NCBI GenBank assembly: GCA_018817915.1
Contig: JAHISX010000039.1
Location: 1-64,000 of the forward strand
DNA length: 64,000 nt
Direction: 5' to 3'
Source: Bacillota bacterium
Lineage (GTDB): Bacteria > Bacillota_I > Bacilli_A > Acholeplasmatales > Acholeplasmataceae
Shown here: one piece after another, positions 44,949 through 54,253 of the stretch
How the letters are laid out: every line of letters begins with the position of its first letter
Numbering within the stretch: position 1 is the stretch's first letter
Translations under genes and position numbers: made by a program
Notes under the pieces: generated by a model
Databases searched by the model: none
What the model saw: only the letters and a program-made list of their open reading frames with translations
Told to the model about the DNA's origin: nothing

Positions 44949-44974
44949 TCTATATACTCGAGTGCCAATCAATT

Positions 44975-45003
44975 ATTTAAGAAGAAGGGGACGCGTCCCC
45001 TTC
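44975..45003 (-). terminator. Terminator of tig
   Basis: GC-rich stem GAAGGGGA (44984-44991)/TCCCCTTC (44996-45003), loop CGCG, minus-strand tail TTCTTAAATAATT. Confidence 0.78.
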
Positions 45004-45005
45004 AA

Positions 45006-46286
45006 TTAAAGTTTAACTGCAGAATCAACAACTAATTTGTAAGCTTTATTGATGGCAACATCATTCGAAAGAATTTCTGCTGGTAAATATTTCTTGATTT
45101 CATCAACTGGCATGTTGTATCTTGTAGCAAGTTCTTCATATTTAACTGCAAGTTCTTCTTCGGTTGCTGTTATGCTCTCAGCTTTAGCAACTGCTTCTAA
45201 GACGAGTGTTGTGTTGACTCTCTTTTTAGAATCAGCTAATGCTTGAGCTTCAAATTGTTCAGGTGTGACACCTGATAAGGATAAGAACATATCGAATTCA
45301 AGACCGTATTGTTTAGCTTGTTGTTCAACACTTTCTTTATAATGCTTAATTTCTTCATCAATCATTTCTTGTGGAATATCTACTTGAGCATTTGCTAATA
45401 CTTGAGTAATCACTTGATCAGTAATTACATTTTCAGCTTCTTGTTGTTTTTTAGTTTCTAATTCTTTTCTTGTTGAAGCATTGAGTTCTTCTACTGTAGA
45501 AACATTTTCTTTAGCAAGTGATAGAACCCATTCGTCATTTAATTCACTTGTCTTCTTAGCTTTGACTTCATGAAGTAAGACCTTAAAGACAACAGGTTTA
45601 CCAGCTAAGTTTTCAGCTTGATATTCAGCAGGGAAAGTGACATTAAGTTCTTTTGCTTCACCAGGAAGCATACCAACCATTTGTTCTTCAAATCCTGGAA
45701 TAAATTGGTTTGATCCAATTTCTAATGAGTAATTTTCAGCTTTGCCGCCTTCAAAAGGAACACCATCTAAATAACCATCAAAATCAAAGATTGCAGTATC
45801 ACCAAATTCAACAGCACCCTCTTTAGGTTCTAAAGAACCATTTTGAGCAAGTAATGCTTTAACTTCAGCTGTAACTTCTGAATCACTAACATCTGTTTTG
45901 ATTGCTTTGACTTCAAGACCTTTGTATTGACCTAAAACGACTTCAGGTTTAACAGGTGCATTAATGGAAACTTCAAAGACTTCGCCTCTTTTAATATTTG
46001 CAATGTCAACTTCAATTTCAGGTTGACCAACGATTTCATAATCAGGATGCGCTTGAGCTTCATGATACTTATGATGAAGCACATGATTAAGTGCTTCTTC
46101 ATATAATGATTCAACACCAAAGTTCTTTTCATACATGTTTCTTGGAACATGACCTTTTCTAAAACCTTTGAGTTCTACATCTTTTTGGACATGATCAAAT
46201 GCATGATCCAAACCGTGTTCAAATTCATGAACTGAGACTTCGAAGGTATAACGTACACGATTGTTTGCTAATTTTTCTACTTTCAT
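45006..46286 (-). CDS. tig: Trigger factor
   Basis: 426 residues in three domains: ribosome-binding tail with GFRKGHVP (about 41-48), FKBP-like PPIase (about 150-240, IPGFEEQMVGM) and a long helical C-terminal chaperone arm. It binds nascent chains at the ribosome exit. Single-gene unit upstream of lon. Confidence 0.96.
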   Translation of the reverse strand: MKVEKLANNRVRYTFEVSVHEFEHGLDHAFDHVQKDVELKGFRKGHVPRNMYEKNFGVESLYEEALNHVLHHKYHEAQAHPDYEIVGQPEIEVDIANIKRGEVFEVSINAPVKPEVVLGQYKGLEVKAIKTDVSDSEVTAEVKALLAQNGSLEPKEGAVEFGDTAIFDFDGYLDGVPFEGGKAENYSLEIGSNQFIPGFEEQMVGMLPGEAKELNVTFPAEYQAENLAGKPVVFKVLLHEVKAKKTSELNDEWVLSLAKENVSTVEELNASTRKELETKKQQEAENVITDQVITQVLANAQVDIPQEMIDEEIKHYKESVEQQAKQYGLEFDMFLSLSGVTPEQFEAQALADSKKRVNTTLVLEAVAKAESITATEEELAVKYEELATRYNMPVDEIKKYLPAEILSNDVAINKAYKLVVDSAVKL

Positions 46287-46336
46287 TGTTTAATTCTCCT
46301 TATATGATAAATTTCTATAGTGGATTGACCTGTTTT

Positions 46337-46342
46337 ATTATA
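46337..46342 (-). promoter_or_regulatory. -10 box of tig
   Basis: Minus strand TATAAT with a weak TTTATC 16 nt upstream. The region is shared with the divergent gene at 46435. Confidence 0.5.
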
Positions 46343-46380
46343 ACATAATTTTTTTACAGATAAAGAGATTTAGCAAAACA

Positions 46381-46409
46381 TTGAACTTTTTGTAAAATTA
46401 AGTTAAAAT
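46381..46409 (+). promoter_or_regulatory. Promoter of the GNAT-like gene
   Basis: TTGAAC (46381-46386), 17 nt, TAAAAT (46404-46409), 25 nt before the start. Confidence 0.7.
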
Positions 46410-46434
46410 GTTATTATCGAAATGAGGTGTCGTC

Positions 46435-47553
46435 ATGATTACAATTAAAGAAGTTAAGACAAATTTAGACAGTTGGCGCTTTACAGAGTTCCCCAATAAG
46501 CTTTATAAGAAGGTTGAACCATTTGTTCCTGCATTATCTTTAGATGAAAGAAATGTCTTTAACAAAAAGGTAAACCCAATGTTAGAGTACTGTGATGCCA
46601 TCAGATTTTTAGCATATAAGGATGGTAAGATTGTTGGTCGTATTGCTGGCATCATCAACCACAAATGGAATGAAGCATGTCAGATTAAGACTGCAAGATT
46701 TACTAGAATTGATATGATTGACGATATTGAAGTAACAAAAGCACTCATTGCTAAAGTAACAGAATGGTCAAAATGCTTTGGTATGGATACCTTAATTGGA
46801 CCTATCGGTTTTACCGATATGGACCGCATGGGTTTACTCGTTGAAGGTTTTGATCAACTGAACATGTTTATAACCATCTATACGCATCCTTATTATAAAG
46901 ATCACTTAGAACAATTAGGATTCGTTAAAGATGTTGATTGGACAGAAAAACAAATCACTTGGCCAACTGAAGTCAGTGAAAAGGTCAAACGTGGTGCAGA
47001 AATAGCAAGAAAACGTTATGGTTATGAATTAATTAAGTGTGATAAGAAAAAAGAAGTCTTTAAGTATATCTATGAAGGCTTTGATATGTACAATGTTGCA
47101 TTCAATGAACTTTATGGGTTCTTCCCACTTCCTAAAGCAGTACAAGATTATTATATTAAGCAAATGATTGCTTTGGTTGACTTAGAATATTTATGGTTTG
47201 TTCTTGATAAAGAAAAGCACGTCATTGGGTTAACTTTAATTATGCCAAGCTTAGCTAAAGCAAATAAAAAGAGCAATGGCAAACTTCTTCCATTTGGAAT
47301 CTTTAGATTCCTAAGAGCGATTAAGAAGCATGATGTGATCGATTTATATTTCATCGCGATTGATCCTAAACATCAAGGTCATGGTGTCATTGCTTTAATG
47401 TTTGAAGATGGCATTAAAACAGGAATGAAACATCATGTTAGATTTGCAGAAACAGGTCCAGAATTAGAACTCAATGTTGCGATTCAAAATCAATGGAAAG
47501 ATTTCGATTACAAGAGTCACAAGCGTAGACGTTGCTATACTAAACCTATTTAA
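46435..47553 (+). CDS. Large GNAT-like protein (YghO-like)
   Basis: 372 residues. The N-terminal part (AYKDGKIVGRIAGIINHKWNE) and C-terminal part (IDLYFIAIDPKHQGHGVIALMFEDG) resemble acetyltransferase halves, and the length and pattern match the poorly studied YghO-type family. Substrate unknown. Own promoter and terminator. Confidence 0.78.
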   Translation: MITIKEVKTNLDSWRFTEFPNKLYKKVEPFVPALSLDERNVFNKKVNPMLEYCDAIRFLAYKDGKIVGRIAGIINHKWNEACQIKTARFTRIDMIDDIEVTKALIAKVTEWSKCFGMDTLIGPIGFTDMDRMGLLVEGFDQLNMFITIYTHPYYKDHLEQLGFVKDVDWTEKQITWPTEVSEKVKRGAEIARKRYGYELIKCDKKKEVFKYIYEGFDMYNVAFNELYGFFPLPKAVQDYYIKQMIALVDLEYLWFVLDKEKHVIGLTLIMPSLAKANKKSNGKLLPFGIFRFLRAIKKHDVIDLYFIAIDPKHQGHGVIALMFEDGIKTGMKHHVRFAETGPELELNVAIQNQWKDFDYKSHKRRRCYTKPI

Positions 47554-47580
47554 GGAGTCCATTTGGATTCCTTTTTTTTC
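47552..47580 (+). terminator. Terminator of the GNAT-like gene
   Basis: Stem AAGGAGTCC (47552-47560)/GGATTCCTT (47565-47573) with one G-U pair, then T7. Confidence 0.85.
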
Positions 47581-47627
47581 TCATCATTATGAAAACATGT
47601 GAAAGATATCTAAAGGCTTTGTTGTGG

Positions 47628-47633
47628 TAAAAT
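47628..47633 (+). promoter_or_regulatory. Extended -10 box of the HPrK/PEPCK-like gene
   Basis: TGGTAAAAT (extended -10 type) 32 nt before the start; no good -35. Confidence 0.4.
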
Positions 47634-47664
47634 AAACCAGTAAGACTTGTGAAAGGTAGAACAT

Positions 47665-49368
47665 ATGAAAAAATTTCATTTAACCAAAAACTATGCAATC
47701 ATAAACTTTGATGCGACCATATGTGACTCAGAAGTCAATATCATTTCATCAAAGAGTTTTGAAGCAGTTTTAATTCAATATATCAGACAACTAAGAACTG
47801 ATCATGACCCTATCATGGATAAACTAAAAGGGATTCGTGTTCAACTGTTTCATGATGCTTTTCAGCTACTTCTCATTTGGAACTATCAAGATGTCATGAA
47901 AAAGAATCCTTATCTAGATAGTCTTTTAAAAGAAAGAGATGCTTTTTATCATTTCACAGAATCATTTTATGATTACTGGCGAAAGCTAGAGCGTTTTGGC
48001 ATCATAGCAAGCCAAAAGGCTTATGCTCAAAATGCCAGAACTGCTGATCTGATTCAAGTATCAGACCAATTCAATCAACGAATCCTATATTTATATAGAA
48101 CCATCACTCAGCACATCTTAGGTAGAGAATTCTTAGTATTCAGACAACTACCAGCTGGTATCAATGCGAACATCATGATGGTTGCTCATAAATTCACGAA
48201 CAATGAAACTTATCAAAATTTACAAAATGTTGGGTTTATCACGAATATGTTAACCCGTCCACCATTTATTGTCTATACTGATTCAAATACAAGATCAGGT
48301 TTATTTCAACCAATCAATGAAAATCCTTTATCTAAAATATCTTTTAATAAACTTCATTATTTTGTTTATCCAATCAAAGTCGGCAGTTTACTTGCTTTTG
48401 TTTATGTCCATAGAGACTTCTTGCATCATGGCGTAGCCTTATCTAATTTATTTGAACCAGCAGCTTATGAAGAGTTTAAAGATAAGAAACCAGATCTACT
48501 GTTCATCTATGGTATTAGAGAAGATGAATATGATGGCAAATACTTATATGATAAGAAGGAAGACATGTATGTAGGATTTGTTTCAAGAGCTGAAAAGAAT
48601 GATTATTTTGGTTATATGAAGAAAATGCTGTTAACCTTACATAACATATCCATGATTGATCATCAGATGCTACCGATCCATGGAGCAATGGTTCAAATCA
48701 TCTTAAATGACAATCAAATGAAGCATATCGCCATTATTGGCGATAGCGGAGCAGGTAAATCTGAGACTTTAGAAGCTTTAAGAACGATTGGATCGAAGTA
48801 TATCAAAGACATGAAGGTTGTTTTTGACGATATGGGTGTGTTTTTCATGAAGGATGAACACATTTACGCACATGGCACTGAAATCGGCGCATTCGTGAGA
48901 TTAGACGACTTAGATAGTGGTTATGCATATCAAGAAATAGATCGTGCAATCTTTATGAACCCTAATCAAGTCAATGGAAGGATTATCCTTCCTGTATCTT
49001 ATTATGATTTCATCATGAGAGACCATCAAGTCGATATGGTGTTATATGCCAATAACTATGAAGAAAATACTAAAGGCTTACGCTTCTTCGATGATTTAGA
49101 TGATGCACTTCATGTCTTTAGATCAGGAAAACGATTTGCTAAGGGAACAACTTCTGAAGTTGGGCTAGTCGAAAGTTATTTCGCAAATCCTTTTGGGCCA
49201 GTTCAACGCATGAAAGATACTGAAATCATTCTTAAAAATCAATTTGAGATGTTATTTAATCAAAAAGTTGTTGTAGGAGAAATCTACACTCAACTTGCTG
49301 TTGTTGGTAAACATATGAATGGACCAGTGCTAGCTGCTAAAAAGTTATTAGAATACATCACAAAATAG
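47665..49368 (+). CDS. Protein with HPr-kinase/PEPCK-like P-loop domain
   Basis: 567 residues. The C-terminal part carries an HPrK-like core: IHGAMV (His339), Walker A GDSGAGKS (359-366) followed by ETLEAL, then VVFDDMGVF (Asp388-Asp389), in the same order as HPr kinase/phosphorylase (HG..., GxSGxGKS, DD). The first 335 residues are not the usual HPrK N-terminal domain and are not recognised, and the protein is nearly twice HPrK length (about 310). PEP carboxykinases share this fold, so the substrate is open. SD AAAGG before ATG. Separate transcription unit. Confidence 0.8.
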   Translation: MKKFHLTKNYAIINFDATICDSEVNIISSKSFEAVLIQYIRQLRTDHDPIMDKLKGIRVQLFHDAFQLLLIWNYQDVMKKNPYLDSLLKERDAFYHFTESFYDYWRKLERFGIIASQKAYAQNARTADLIQVSDQFNQRILYLYRTITQHILGREFLVFRQLPAGINANIMMVAHKFTNNETYQNLQNVGFITNMLTRPPFIVYTDSNTRSGLFQPINENPLSKISFNKLHYFVYPIKVGSLLAFVYVHRDFLHHGVALSNLFEPAAYEEFKDKKPDLLFIYGIREDEYDGKYLYDKKEDMYVGFVSRAEKNDYFGYMKKMLLTLHNISMIDHQMLPIHGAMVQIILNDNQMKHIAIIGDSGAGKSETLEALRTIGSKYIKDMKVVFDDMGVFFMKDEHIYAHGTEIGAFVRLDDLDSGYAYQEIDRAIFMNPNQVNGRIILPVSYYDFIMRDHQVDMVLYANNYEENTKGLRFFDDLDDALHVFRSGKRFAKGTTSEVGLVESYFANPFGPVQRMKDTEIILKNQFEMLFNQKVVVGEIYTQLAVVGKHMNGPVLAAKKLLEYITK

Positions 49369-49370
49369 AG

Positions 49371-49399
49371 TTTACATATTTACTGATGTCATGTAAAAT
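49371..49399 (+). promoter_or_regulatory. Promoter of the small gene at 49428
   Basis: TTTACA (49371-49376), 17 nt, TAAAAT (49394-49399), 28 nt before the start. Confidence 0.65.
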
Positions 49400-49427
49400 A
49401 GAATTATAAAGTTTGTAGGAGGATATG

Positions 49428-49949
49428 ATGGGTATATTAACTAAGATTTCAAAGAAGATTGAAGATATTGCTTCAGAGACTTCACAATACTTAAGTGGTG
49501 ATTCTAAAAAAGCTTATGAGGAGCAAAAAGCTACTGAAGCGAAAAAAATAGAAAAGACTGTTGAAGGTTATACCTTCACTAAAGATCAATTAAGAGATTT
49601 GGATGTCCTCTTAGGACAAGCAAACTTTGTTGATGGTCGTCATTTATGGATTGCAGGCTTTGATAATTTTAAAGCCAATCAAAATGTGAAAGCAGCAAAC
49701 CTTTTCTCAGGCAAAAAGAATCTAAAGTTTTTATCTATTAAAGATGATGATTTTTATTTAATGAAATTTGATAAGAATGTTTTGCTTCCTTATCGTGTGT
49801 TTAATGTAGATGATGTTTTACTCGTTGATTTAACGAGTAAAATGACAAAGTCATCTATGAAGATTAAATTTAAAGATGACACAAAGTTTAGTATTGATAT
49901 CACTGAAAATAAGGATTCAGTCAAAGCTATTAAGGGTATGTTCAAATAG
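49428..49949 (+). CDS. Conserved-looking small cytosolic protein, unknown function
   Basis: 173 residues, no membrane span. Helical, charged N-terminal third (MGILTKISKKIEDIASETSQ), then a beta-rich part (about 85-173) with FLSIKDDDFYLMKFDKNVLL and MKIKFKDDTKFSIDI, which recalls a pleckstrin-like barrel; this is only an impression. The second of two ATGs is chosen, 5 nt after AGGAGG. It has its own promoter and terminator. Confidence 0.75.
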   Translation: MGILTKISKKIEDIASETSQYLSGDSKKAYEEQKATEAKKIEKTVEGYTFTKDQLRDLDVLLGQANFVDGRHLWIAGFDNFKANQNVKAANLFSGKKNLKFLSIKDDDFYLMKFDKNVLLPYRVFNVDDVLLVDLTSKMTKSSMKIKFKDDTKFSIDITENKDSVKAIKGMFK

Positions 49950-49970
49950 AGGATACCTTAATATAGATGA

Positions 49971-50005
49971 AAAATGGTAAAACCGTGAATTTACCATTTT
50001 TTTTA
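49971..50005 (+). terminator. Terminator of the small gene
   Basis: 11-bp stem AAAATGGTAAA (49971-49981)/TTTACCATTTT (49990-50000), then TTTT. Confidence 0.85.
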
Positions 50006-50017
50006 TTGACTGATGTT

Positions 50018-50046
50018 TTGACATTTAGAGTAAACATCTCTATAAT
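50018..50046 (+). promoter_or_regulatory. Consensus promoter of the O-antigen-ligase-like gene
   Basis: TTGACA (50018-50023), exactly 17 nt, TATAAT (50041-50046): a perfect sigma-A promoter, 26 nt before the start codon. Confidence 0.88.
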
Positions 50047-50072
50047 ATATGTAGTAGCATCTAGAGGCTTAT

Positions 50073-51467
50073 ATGAAAAAATTAGAATCATTTTTAAATA
50101 GTGGCATTTATATCTTTTTAATCTTCTCAATCACGTTTATATCGTGGTCTTTTTATCATGAAACTCCACCTTATGTCTTCAATTTATATAATATGATTGG
50201 AATATTTACTTTAGTAACAATCAATACAATCGTTCTTGTCCTATTTAAGAATACAATGTATACAATTCCTACAATATTATCTTTCTTATTCGTTATCAGT
50301 AAAGCGGGACTACCTTTAGATGATATTTCACTGCTTAAATTTCCGTTGTTTGCATTTGCTGTCTTCTTAATTGGTCCAATAGCTCACTTCATTCGCTTCA
50401 AACCAAAGTTTGTTCAAGGCAAGTTTCTATTAGGTTTTGGACTCATCGGTTTAGCTTATTTGATTCCACTGATCTATTTACCATTTGAATTTCAAGGACT
50501 CTTAGTATCTGTTGCTGGTATTACATTCGTAGGTTTCTATATATTTTTTGTCAGTACGATTAAAGGAAATTTAAATTATTTATTTAAAATACTTATATTT
50601 GTGAATTTACTATTAACTTTAGAAGTTTTCTTCTATATGTATCAAGGATACTTGATTCATCCGGAATTGGATTTGTATCATCGCATTTTAGTTGGATGGA
50701 CAGGAAGCTTTGGATGGGGAAATTTGAATTATCCACCAATCTATATTGCTTTAACTATGCCAAGTTACTTATACTTTATATTTAAGAAACCTAATTCCTA
50801 TCTGTTGTGGCTTCTCATGATTTTACCAATTACTGCTGTTTTCATAACACAATCTAGAGGCGGCATGTTGGATGTACTTGTTTCTTTATTAGGTATGTTT
50901 CTATTTTTGATTATCAAAGGCAATAAAAAGCATTTAACTCATGGGTTTATCTTTTTATTTGCGATGTTAATCATCTTCTATTTAGGAAGAGATATAGCAT
51001 TCTTATGGTGGGAAGAATTCCTACGATCATTAGGAAATAATATAGATAGTTTGACAACTGGTCGGTTATATATTTATGAACAAGGTTGGCTGATCTTCAA
51101 GCAGTATCCGATTTTCGGTGGTGGATGGTTATCTATTAAGAGTTTCCCATTCGAAAATCCTACAGTATTTATGTTCCACTCAACAATTATCCAAACCATA
51201 GCAACCATGGGATTATTTGGTGTAGCTGCTCTACTGACTCATTACTATCAAATAGGGACTTTCATGTTTAAGAAGATTAATTTAGAAAAGTCATTATTCA
51301 TCATTGGTTATGTAGCAACACAAGTTCACGGGCTAATCGATAATGTCCAATATGCTATTCCATATAGTGTGATGCTCGTTCTTCTATTAAGTATCTATGA
51401 GACAGCAGAAAAAGAATCCAGTTTTGAAATGATTAATCATCGATATCATCTCATTGAAGATAAATAA
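50073..51467 (+). CDS. O-antigen ligase/polymerase-like membrane protein
   Basis: 464 residues with about 11-12 membrane spans. The region ITQSRGGMLDVLVSLLG, and the large loop TGRLYIYEQGWLIFKQYPIF followed by GGGWL and HSTIIQTIATMGLFG, match the Wzy_C/O-antigen ligase pattern (conserved Arg, PxxGxG-like turn and His). Such enzymes polymerise or transfer lipid-linked glycans at the outer face. It may act with the Wzz/kinase genes near 56-57 kb, although it is not linked to them. Strong promoter, own terminator. Confidence 0.8.
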   Translation: MKKLESFLNSGIYIFLIFSITFISWSFYHETPPYVFNLYNMIGIFTLVTINTIVLVLFKNTMYTIPTILSFLFVISKAGLPLDDISLLKFPLFAFAVFLIGPIAHFIRFKPKFVQGKFLLGFGLIGLAYLIPLIYLPFEFQGLLVSVAGITFVGFYIFFVSTIKGNLNYLFKILIFVNLLLTLEVFFYMYQGYLIHPELDLYHRILVGWTGSFGWGNLNYPPIYIALTMPSYLYFIFKKPNSYLLWLLMILPITAVFITQSRGGMLDVLVSLLGMFLFLIIKGNKKHLTHGFIFLFAMLIIFYLGRDIAFLWWEEFLRSLGNNIDSLTTGRLYIYEQGWLIFKQYPIFGGGWLSIKSFPFENPTVFMFHSTIIQTIATMGLFGVAALLTHYYQIGTFMFKKINLEKSLFIIGYVATQVHGLIDNVQYAIPYSVMLVLLLSIYETAEKESSFEMINHRYHLIEDK

Positions 51468-51497
51468 AACTCATATCAGGCGTGATATGAGTTTTTT
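51464..51497. terminator. Bidirectional terminator between convergent genes
   Basis: 13-bp stem AAAACTCATATCA/TGATATGAGTTTT (51466-51478 with 51483-51495), loop GGCG, A and T runs on either side. Confidence 0.85.
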
Positions 51498-51501
51498 AAT
51501 G

Positions 51502-53124
51502 TTATCTATTATTCCTTAAATATTCTAAAATATCGTCTTCTCTTCTTGGTCTCATATAGAAATACCCTTGAGCAGAATTACAACCCATCCGAGTTAACAT
51601 ATCTGCTGTTTCAATATCTTCTACACCTTCAGTTAAGACTTCATAGCCCAATTGTTTAGCTAAATCAATTGTTGCTTTGACGATGGCTTGAGTCGCTGGA
51701 TTAATTAAAATTTTTGATGTAAAGATTCGATCAATCTTAATGACATTGATCGGAAATTGAGCTAAATAAGCAAGTGAAGAGTATCCTTTACCGAAATCAT
51801 CAATTGCTATTCTAAAGCCAAATGTAGCAAATCTTTCAAGAACTCTCTTACTGATTTCTGGTTTATCCATCAAAACTGTTTCAGTAATTTCTAACTCAAC
51901 ATTATGAGGTTTGATTTGATATTTGTTAAACACTTCAATCATCTTTGGAAAAAATCGTTCATCATATAAATTCTTAGTTGAGATATTGATAGAAACTTTC
52001 ATTATAATCTTTTCTTTTAAGAGTCTAGTTGCATACTTTAATACCCAGTCAAAGACCTGCAAGGTCATATCATGGATCATGCTCGTATTTTCAACAGCTG
52101 GAATAAACTGATCTGGTCTAATCATCTTTTTAATTGGATGTTCCCATCTGATTAGAGCCTCTAAAGCTTTTGCTTTACTTGTCTTAAGATCAATAATCGG
52201 TTGATAAACCATATAGATTTGACCATTACTCAATGCTCTTGTGAACTCAGATAACAATTCATATTCAAATTGTTTATTCGTTTTTAAATCTATATAGGTC
52301 ATATAAGTAATGTGATGCGCTAAAGCTTCTCTAGCTGCAAGATCTGATTGAATAAAATATTTTGTCTTATCACTATCTTTGAAATGCTTTTGGGATGATA
52401 TGCCAAAAGCATAATCAACAAATAATTCACAGTCAGGTAAGATATTTGCAGCAAATAAGATTTGGAGCATATCAGCTATAAATTGTTCTTTATTTTCTTG
52501 TTGAACGATCATCCATACTTGATTAGGAGCAGCTAAGATGATCTCAATTTTTGGATAGATCTTTTTAAGCCCATCATCTATCATATTTAGATACATATAA
52601 TAAGATTCATAACCATTGACATCAACGATCGTCTCTTGATTCCCTAAGAATAGAGTACAAGTCAAATAAGATTGACTCACTTCTAAATTAAGTGAACGTA
52701 AATAATTAATGTTATGCAATCTTGAATTAGGATCATGAAATAAAACATTGCTCATATGATCTCTTACTTTTTTAGCACTTCTACTTAGTAACCCACTGAT
52801 AAGGCCCACAGTCGCCATCATAGACATTCTAAAGACCCAATCAACCCAATATTGAGGCTCACCAGTTAAAAGGTTATAAGGCATGAAATAGCCTGCTAGT
52901 AAACCAGCTACAATTCCACCAACTAATCCATAGACACTTCCTAGTATTGAACCTAGTAAAACAATTGGTATATACATCATATGTGAAAAGGATAATTGAT
53001 TATGTGTTAAGTTAAGCATAATTAAGTAATCAAGACACATCAAAAAAGCTGCAAGTATTAAAGTCCAGAACTTGTATCTTCTTCTAAAATATTGAATAAA
53101 ACTGCGCGTTTTATTTTGTTCCAT
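51502..53124 (-). CDS. Membrane EAL-domain cyclic-di-GMP phosphodiesterase with degenerate GGDEF domain
   Basis: 540 residues. Four or five N-terminal spans (about 20-115), a GGDEF-like domain (about 125-265) without any GGDEF signature, and a complete EAL domain (about 290-540): EAL in ALEALIRW, INIST, ELEITET, DDFGKGYSS, catalytic Lys in VKATIDLAKQLG, Glu in LTEGVE, and QGYF. All catalytic residues appear present, so it should hydrolyse c-di-GMP. I chose ATG 53124, right behind GGGGGGAACC; an upstream in-frame ATG lacks an SD. Confidence 0.92.
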   Translation of the reverse strand: MEQNKTRSFIQYFRRRYKFWTLILAAFLMCLDYLIMLNLTHNQLSFSHMMYIPIVLLGSILGSVYGLVGGIVAGLLAGYFMPYNLLTGEPQYWVDWVFRMSMMATVGLISGLLSRSAKKVRDHMSNVLFHDPNSRLHNINYLRSLNLEVSQSYLTCTLFLGNQETIVDVNGYESYYMYLNMIDDGLKKIYPKIEIILAAPNQVWMIVQQENKEQFIADMLQILFAANILPDCELFVDYAFGISSQKHFKDSDKTKYFIQSDLAAREALAHHITYMTYIDLKTNKQFEYELLSEFTRALSNGQIYMVYQPIIDLKTSKAKALEALIRWEHPIKKMIRPDQFIPAVENTSMIHDMTLQVFDWVLKYATRLLKEKIIMKVSINISTKNLYDERFFPKMIEVFNKYQIKPHNVELEITETVLMDKPEISKRVLERFATFGFRIAIDDFGKGYSSLAYLAQFPINVIKIDRIFTSKILINPATQAIVKATIDLAKQLGYEVLTEGVEDIETADMLTRMGCNSAQGYFYMRPRREDDILEYLRNNR

Positions 53125-53147
53125 GGTTCCCCCCACGTGACTTCTCA

Positions 53148-54152
53148 TTATAATATGGTAACCCAATGATTTGGATCTTCAATATCCCCGAATTGAATAC
53201 CTGTCATTAGATCATATAATTTCTTAATCGTCTCTCCTATGACCTCAGAAGCAGGAAAAACGTGTTTAACATTCCCATTGGTAATCGAACCAATAGGCGT
53301 AATCACAGCAGCAGTGCCACAGGCACCTGCTTCTGCTATGTCATTGAGTTGATCAATATAAATATCACCTTCGATGACATCTATCTTGAGCTCATTTATT
53401 GCTAACCATTTTAAAGAACGATTGGTTATGCTATCTAAAATTGAAGGTGATTTTGGTGTGATGTACTTTCCATCTTTCGTAATACCTATAAAATTAGCAA
53501 CACCCACTTCTTCAATCTTTGTATGTGTTCTTGGATCTAAGAAGATACAATCTGCATATCCACTCTTTTTAGCAGATAATCTTGCATAAAGACTTGCTGC
53601 ATAATTCCCCCCAACCTTCACATGCCCGGTACCATTGGGTGCTGCACGATCATATTCTGAAACAAGCATATCGACAGGTTTGACTGGTCCACTAAAATAA
53701 GGACCAACAGGTGATACGATGATACTAAATATATATTCTGAAGCGGGTTTCAAACCTAAATTATCGCCTATACCAATCATGAATGGTCTAATGTAGAGGG
53801 TATCTTTGTTACCATAAGCTGGAACAAAGCTTTCATTGGCTTTGACGACTTTTTTTACTGCATCGATGAAGACATCTATAGGTATAGCTGGCATCACCAT
53901 ATGCTCACATGACATTTGAAATCTTTTCGCATTGTCTTCTACCCTAAACAGTTGAACTTTCCCATCTTTTCTTCTGTAAGCTTTAAGACCTTCAAAACAT
54001 TCTTGACCATAATGCAATGATGTAGATAAACCTGAAATAGTAATCTTATCATCTTCACGTAAAGTACCTTCATCCCATTTGCCATCCTTATAATATGAGA
54101 TATAGTTGAAATTCGTCTTTACGTAAGAAAAACCTTTAGGTTTTGTATTCAT
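53148..54152 (-). CDS. ilvE: Branched-chain amino acid aminotransferase
   Basis: 334 residues, fold-type IV PLP enzyme. SLHYGQECFEGLKAYRRKDG, PLP Lys in GHVKVGGNYAAS, EVGVANFIG and GACGTAAVITPIG. It interconverts Leu/Ile/Val and their keto acids. No other branched-chain gene is near, so a catabolic or salvage role is likely. It lies 23 nt upstream of the EAL gene. Confidence 0.95.
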   Translation of the reverse strand: MNTKPKGFSYVKTNFNYISYYKDGKWDEGTLREDDKITISGLSTSLHYGQECFEGLKAYRRKDGKVQLFRVEDNAKRFQMSCEHMVMPAIPIDVFIDAVKKVVKANESFVPAYGNKDTLYIRPFMIGIGDNLGLKPASEYIFSIIVSPVGPYFSGPVKPVDMLVSEYDRAAPNGTGHVKVGGNYAASLYARLSAKKSGYADCIFLDPRTHTKIEEVGVANFIGITKDGKYITPKSPSILDSITNRSLKWLAINELKIDVIEGDIYIDQLNDIAEAGACGTAAVITPIGSITNGNVKHVFPASEVIGETIKKLYDLMTGIQFGDIEDPNHWVTIL

Positions 54153-54253
54153 TACTTTTTTTCTCCCTTTATGTTAATTTTTTTTAATTGTATTCAATAG
54201 AAAAAGAATGACAGACATCATGAAATCAATCGTATGAAAGTGTAAAATATCAA

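Noticed and set aside
44949-44972. Possible CIRCE element before lon (TTGGCACTC next to GAGT)
   Set aside because: Only one half-site is present and there is no GAGTGCTAA arm at 9-nt spacing, so HrcA control is not supported.
53125-53166. Longer N-terminus of the EAL protein overlapping ilvE
   Set aside because: No SD at that ATG; the downstream ATG follows GGGGGGAACC.
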